From assembly GCA_036881805.1 (NCBI GenBank), contig JBAJNK010000051.1, positions 1 through 10,242 of the forward strand: a stretch of DNA of 10,242 bases. Reading direction: 5' to 3'. The notes under the pieces are model-generated. The model was not told the origin of the DNA and searched no databases. It saw only the letters and a program-made list of their open reading frames with translations. Source of the stretch: JANQLC01 sp036881805 (GTDB lineage: Bacteria; Bacteroidota; Bacteroidia; Flavobacteriales; JANQLC01). Position numbers and translations under genes: made by a program. This document shows positions 7,541-10,242 of the stretch, one piece after another. Numbering within the stretch: position 1 is the stretch's first letter; each line of letters starts with the position of its first letter.

Positions 7541-7566
7541 GCTTCGACTTTTTTGGTGTCATTAGC

Positions 7567-7592
7567 GCGTATTGAGGGATGGATACGCTTTT
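7567..7592 (+). terminator. Hairpin terminator after the 7166-7540 gene
   Basis: GCGTAT (7567-7572) and ATACGC (7583-7588) form a perfect six-base stem with a ten-base loop, followed by TTTT. It sits 26 bases beyond the TAG of the plus-strand gene and before the convergent cvpA. The T-run follows only on the plus strand, so it is directional. Confidence 0.5.
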
Positions 7593-7653
7593 GCCATCTC
7601 GTCGGGCGCCTTCTTTTAATCAACCGAGTATAAATTGCAATTGGAGCTACAAA

Positions 7654-8190
7654 CTAAGCGTCCCCCAGTTTTTGCTCTACGCCTTTCACCGCCGGTTTGA
7701 TGTACGATTCATACCAGGTCTCCGCACTTGGAAAGACGTTTGGGATTATGTTTTTAATGGGATAATAGAGCTTGGATCGGGATAAGACAGCTGGCTGGAT
7801 AAGGGTTATCCGACTGTTTAAAGCATGGAACACAATCAACGACAAACTCAGGATGAGACTCCATTTTAATACGGAAAAACAGCCCCCCAAAATCTTGTCT
7901 AAAAACCCGAGCATAAGTGCAGCAGTCAGTTTACCGATCCATTTTCCAAGTATGCGAATGGCGATTAAGGCGATTAGAAAAGTCAGCGCAAAGGCAACCA
8001 CATTTTTAGCCGGGCCCAAGTCTAATGCCCTGCCGATAACCGCCGCCGCATATTTGGAGAAGCAAACCGCAGCCAACAAGCCGATTATCAGCGCAGCAAA
8101 ACTGGTCAGCTGGTGGACAAATCCCTTTCTAATGCCGGAAATCAAGCTGATCAAGAGGCAGACCCCCAAAATAAGGTCGATGTAACTCAT
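7654..8190 (-). CDS. cvpA: CvpA-family inner-membrane protein
   Basis: This 178-residue protein fits the CvpA family (colicin V production protein) in length and plan, with four predicted membrane helices at about residues 4-20, 28-46, 63-83 and 103-125 and a soluble C-terminal tail. The family hallmark opening is present: D5 followed by a hydrophobic stretch and GIRKGFVHQL (19-28), with the characteristic basic GxxKG turn. The conserved mid-segment LGKWIGKLT ... GFLDKILGG (81-103) precedes helix four. CvpA was named for colicin V export in E. coli, and in Bacteroidota its role is unassigned; envelope maintenance is a common suggestion. The start at 8190 gives MSYIDLILG, typical of the family. 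It is monocistronic here, convergent with the 7166-7540 gene. Confidence 0.88.
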   Translation of the reverse strand: MSYIDLILGVCLLISLISGIRKGFVHQLTSFAALIIGLLAAVCFSKYAAAVIGRALDLGPAKNVVAFALTFLIALIAIRILGKWIGKLTAALMLGFLDKILGGCFSVLKWSLILSLSLIVFHALNSRITLIQPAVLSRSKLYYPIKNIIPNVFPSAETWYESYIKPAVKGVEQKLGDA

Positions 8191-8236
8191 GTGTTTATCT
8201 GAGTTTCAAAGCGGTGCTTTCCACAGTTTGGCACGC

Positions 8237-8267
8237 CAAAAATGCAGCGGCTTTGCGTCCAAAGCAA
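8237..8267 (-). promoter_or_regulatory. Putative cvpA promoter (TTG, 20 bp, CATTTTTG)
   Basis: On the minus strand, TTG at 8267-8265 is followed after exactly 20 bases by CATTTTTG at 8244-8237, one mismatch from TAnnTTTG. The -7 box ends 46 bases before the cvpA ATG. The 19-21-base spacing of Bacteroidota promoters is met. Confidence 0.4.
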
Positions 8268-8382
8268 TTGAAAATCAGCTATCATAACTGAGGTGTTTAC
8301 CAGTCCATACCCATACAAACCCAGCGGATGCTAAACAACACACCTGCAGACAACCAAACCCTTGCCCGCGACATTTCCCAAA

Positions 8383-8538
8383 CTAAAACACCAGGGGGAA
8401 GCCCAACATTCGCCTCGCAAAACAGCCCCTAGTGTTGCCCAACATAAAACCACTTCGCATATCCACATCTTCGACAAGGCCTAACTCAGATTTAAAAAAG
8501 TATAGCGGGGGCTCGGCAATCGCACAGTCAATTCGCAT
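8383..8538 (-). CDS. Possible small protein (51 aa), unrecognised
   Basis: ATG 8538 opens a 51-codon frame beginning MRIDCAIAEPPLYFFKSE, with a middle ELGLVEDVDMRSGFMLG and an arginine-rich end closing on FPLVF before TAG. It reads more like protein than typical noncoding sequence, but there is no family that I can name, no ribosome binding site and no clear promoter. It would lie upstream of cvpA on the same strand, about 190 bases away. It could be a small gene, a remnant, or a chance ORF in GT-rich DNA. Confidence 0.25.
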   Translation of the reverse strand: MRIDCAIAEPPLYFFKSELGLVEDVDMRSGFMLGNTRGCFARRMLGFPLVF

Positions 8539-8591
8539 TTCTCAAACAGTGGGTTTATTCACCCGCGCACCGGGCAAAAATAGTAAATAAC

Positions 8592-8599
8592 TAACTTTG
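8592..8599 (+). promoter_or_regulatory. TAACTTTG -7 box for the hypothetical gene-pheS operon
   Basis: An exact TAnnTTTG match lies 54 bases before the chosen ATG at 8654. Initiation would fall near 8603-8607, just before the first copy of the tandem duplication. This means an in-frame TTG start at 8597 would sit upstream of, or at, the transcript end and is unlikely. No TTTG -33 element is seen at the usual distance. Confidence 0.45.
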
Positions 8600-8612
8600 C
8601 GGTTGTGGTGGC

Positions 8613-8705
8613 AAAAAAGTATCCACGCCTTAAAATGGGAAGCGGTGCAACAAATGACAAAAAAAAGTATCCACGCCTTAAAATGGGAAGCGGTGCAACA
8701 AATGA
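8613..8705 (+). repeat. 48-bp tandem duplication across a translation start
   Basis: Two identical 45-base copies (8613-8657 and 8661-8705) are joined by three bases, giving a 48-bp period. Each copy runs from an A-stretch through GTATCCACGCCTTAAAATGG and a GGGAAGCGG segment to CAACAAATGA. The period is 16 codons, so the downstream frame is preserved. Each copy carries the same G-rich segment followed by an ATG in the gene's frame (8654 and 8702). Perfect identity implies a recent event. Confidence 0.95.
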
Positions 8706-9043
8706 TATCCAAAAAATTTGGAACCGAAAGCGACGTGGGCCTAGACGATACCCTCTACCTCATCGGCATTCAGGAATTGCGAAAGACCCGTCAGCGATTC
8801 AAAAAAGACGACAAAGTAAACCTGATGCACATCGGGGTCTGTACCTTATTGATTCCCTACGGTTATTATCGGTTTGTTGGAAAAGACCGCGACGGCTGGC
8901 CTCATTTCGAGCTTTTGGAGAAATTACCCGAACTCAAAGCCGGCGAACAACAAGTGTTCATCAAAAGGGCGATCATCCAATACTTCGACCAAAATCAAAC
9001 CCTCAGTCAGGAATTTCGGGAAATTGAAGCGGAGAATACTTAA
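8654..9043 (+). CDS. Conserved-looking hypothetical protein upstream of pheS
   Basis: With ATG 8654 the product is 129 residues, soluble, with no signal peptide. Notable segments are WEAVQQMISKKFG (11-23), LYLIGIQELRK (34-44), DKVNLMHIGVCTLLIPYGYY (53-72), DGWPHFELLEKLP (80-92) and a helical end around FIKRAIIQYF (102-111). From memory, short Bacteroidota proteins with an LIGxQELG ... MHIGVC ... DGWPHF pattern exist without known function; this needs a search. Start choice is uncertain because a 48-bp duplication provides two equivalent ATGs (8654 and 8702). I favour 8654 because it keeps the KWEAVQQ helix. TTG 8597 would give 148 residues. The gene ends 17 bases before pheS on the same strand, so the two are very likely co-transcribed. 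Confidence 0.75.
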   Translation: MTKKSIHALKWEAVQQMISKKFGTESDVGLDDTLYLIGIQELRKTRQRFKKDDKVNLMHIGVCTLLIPYGYYRFVGKDRDGWPHFELLEKLPELKAGEQQVFIKRAIIQYFDQNQTLSQEFREIEAENT

Positions 9044-9060
9044 TTTCAAAAAATTTTACC

Positions 9061-10080
9061 ATGCTCGATAGAGTTGCGCGATTGCTGCAAGAGGTAGCCG
9101 ATTTTCAAAGCGATGACCCAAAGGCCATCGAAAAATTCCGGACTCAAATGCTGGGTAAAAAAGGTGCTGTAAACGAGTTATTTCGCGCTTTTAGAGCCGT
9201 ACCCGAGGCGCAAAAAAAAACATTCGGACGACAAATCAATGCGCTAAAAGACAAAACACGAGAAAAACTAACGGCATTACAAGCCGCCTTAGAAGCGCAT
9301 GCAGCCGATTCGCCGGGGATTGACGACCTGACAAAGCCCGGTATTCCCGTCCCGCTGGGCTCACGCCACCCGACCTCTCTGGTTCAAAACCAGATTGTAA
9401 ACACCTTTTCAAAAATTGGGTTTACCATTGCCCAAGGGCCTGAAATCGAAGATGATAGACACAACTTTACAGCGTTAAACCTACCGGCGCACCACCCCGC
9501 CCGCGACATGCAGGATACTTTTTTCTTGGAGAAAGACCCCGACTGGCTGTTGCGCACCCACACTTCATCGGTACAAATTCGCTATATGGAAAAGCACGAG
9601 CCGCCCATGCGAATCCTAGCGCCGGGCCGCGTGTATCGCAACGAAGCCATCGCTGCGCGTTCCCATTGCCTATTCCACCAAGTAGATGTTTGGTATGTGG
9701 ATCGGAATGTATCCTTTGCCGACTTGAAACAAACGCTGCAATTCTTTACCGAAGCGCTGTTCGGGAAGTCAAAAATCCGCTTGCGTCCCTCCTACTTTCC
9801 CTTTACCGAACCCAGCGCTGAAGTAGATGTGTATTGGGGGCTCCATTCAGAAGCTGACCACCGAATCACCAAGGGTACGGGTTGGCTGGAAATCATGGGT
9901 TGCGGCATGGTAGACCCCAACGTACTGGAAAACACAAATATCGACCCCAAAATATACAGTGGGTTTGCTCTTGGGATAGGGGTCGAACGCATAGCCATGC
10001 TGCGCTACCAAATCGACGATATTCGCCTATTCTTTGAAAACGATGTGCGCTTTTTAAGCCAATTTACATCCGAAGCATAA
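9061..10080 (+). CDS. pheS: Phenylalanyl-tRNA synthetase alpha subunit
   Basis: PheS is the catalytic alpha chain of the cytoplasmic alpha2-beta2 enzyme that charges tRNA-Phe. The 339-residue product is full length. It has an N-terminal helical, coiled-coil tRNA-binding arm (about 1-85) and a class II core with HPTSLVQNQI (103-112), FTALNLPAHHPARDMQDTF (136-154), LRTHTSSVQIRYM (164-176) and motif 2 RILAPGRVYRNE (184-195). Further on are the substrate-pocket stretch FPFTEPSAEVDV (246-257), WLEIMGCGMVDPNVL (275-289) and motif 3 GFALGIGVERIAMLRY (301-316). Ala303 corresponds to the pocket alanine (Ala294 in E. coli) that sets amino-acid size. ATG 9061 has no Shine-Dalgarno, as is common in this phylum. 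pheT is not adjacent within the window, so it must be elsewhere or further right; separated pheS and pheT are usual in Bacteroidota. Confidence 0.96.
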   Translation: MLDRVARLLQEVADFQSDDPKAIEKFRTQMLGKKGAVNELFRAFRAVPEAQKKTFGRQINALKDKTREKLTALQAALEAHAADSPGIDDLTKPGIPVPLGSRHPTSLVQNQIVNTFSKIGFTIAQGPEIEDDRHNFTALNLPAHHPARDMQDTFFLEKDPDWLLRTHTSSVQIRYMEKHEPPMRILAPGRVYRNEAIAARSHCLFHQVDVWYVDRNVSFADLKQTLQFFTEALFGKSKIRLRPSYFPFTEPSAEVDVYWGLHSEADHRITKGTGWLEIMGCGMVDPNVLENTNIDPKIYSGFALGIGVERIAMLRYQIDDIRLFFENDVRFLSQFTSEA

Positions 10081-10115
10081 AGCTACTCCCAAAGGGATCG
10101 CCGCCTACAAGGAGA

Positions 10116-10242
10116 AAAGCGAAAAATTAATACCTCGCTTTCAAATCTTCATACAGAACAAAAACAAGTCGCGCTTTTTAAACCCTTACACAAGAAAAAA
10201 ATCGAGTCCCCCTTTTCAAATCAACGCACAAGACAAGGACAA
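10116..10242. repeat. Degenerate direct repeats of about 36-38 bp at the right edge
   Basis: Three similar units follow pheS, aligned on CGCTTTCAAATCTTCATACA (from 10136), CGCTTTTTAAACCCTTACAC (from 10172) and CCCTTTTCAAATCAACGCAC (from 10210), each ending in an ACAAGA/ACAGAA-like A-rich tail. Spacing is 36 and 38 bp. The units differ from each other, unlike CRISPR repeats. A seven-base inverted repeat, AAAGCGA (10116-10122) and TCGCTTT (10135-10141), could act as a weak stop for pheS but lacks a T-run. The array may continue past the window end. Confidence 0.4.

Larger units (their letters stand above)
8191..8653. other. Intergenic region between divergent cvpA and the pheS operon
   Basis: This gap separates divergent genes. 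It holds a likely cvpA promoter (8237-8267), one possible 51-codon minus-strand ORF (8383-8538), a TAACTTTG box (8592-8599) and the first copy of a 48-bp tandem duplication. On the plus strand, about 8290-8460 is clearly richer in C and A than in G and T. No RNA gene or mobile element signature was recognised. Confidence 0.5.

Noticed and set aside
8605..9027. Second long plus-strand frame (140 codons) over the gene upstream of pheS
   Set aside because: It is out of frame with the convincing protein, and its product is rich in Arg, Ser and Pro, as expected for a shadow frame. Its openness across the duplication follows from the 48-bp period being a multiple of three.
10116..10242. CRISPR array
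   Set aside because: The roughly 37-bp units are imperfect along their whole length, with no invariant repeat alternating with unique spacers, and no cas genes are present.
1..10242. tRNA or rRNA genes next to the two tRNA synthetases
   Set aside because: No cloverleaf with a GGTTCRANYCC-type T-arm and no conserved rRNA segment was seen on either strand. A tRNAscan-SE run would settle it.

Overview
The window looks like a chromosomal stretch of a Bacteroidota bacterium. Three things suggest this: the ClpB N-terminus (MNLNNFTIKSQEAVQ type), the absence of strong Shine-Dalgarno sites before most genes, and repeated matches to the Bacteroidota promoter -7 box TAnnTTTG at sensible distances from starts. 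A possible GldM-like domain would also fit. The genus cannot be fixed from sequence reading alone. Gene density is fairly low, with two gaps of roughly 450-660 bases.

Layout. Positions 105-3213 (minus strand) hold a small META-domain lipoprotein gene followed by clpB, probably one transcript, with a weak terminator overlapping the clpB stop. Positions 3364-4695 (minus) hold a DcuB-type C4-dicarboxylate transporter with its own promoter-like box. Positions 4752-5352 lack a convincing gene but hold short, protein-like open stretches on both strands that look like gene debris or very small genes. Positions 5353-6894 (minus) hold glycyl-tRNA synthetase, with a promoter box so close to the ATG that the mRNA may be leaderless. 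Positions 7166-7540 (plus) hold an unrecognised small protein that resembles the last domain of the gliding/T9SS protein GldM. Positions 7654-8190 (minus) hold a CvpA-family membrane protein. After a roughly 460-base gap, positions 8654-10080 (plus) hold a small conserved-looking hypothetical gene, with a 48-bp tandem duplication across its start, and pheS (phenylalanyl-tRNA synthetase alpha), in one probable operon. The right edge has degenerate direct repeats of about 36-38 bp that also resemble the first 40 bases of the window.

Functionally this is mostly housekeeping: protein disaggregation (ClpB), two aminoacyl-tRNA synthetases, dicarboxylate exchange, and envelope-associated small proteins. 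I see no defence system, mobile element, CRISPR array, biosynthetic cluster, rRNA or tRNA. The items most worth a second look are the duplicated translation start upstream of pheS, the GldM-like orphan domain, the edge repeats, and the possibly leaderless glyS transcript. None amounts to a demonstrated new system.
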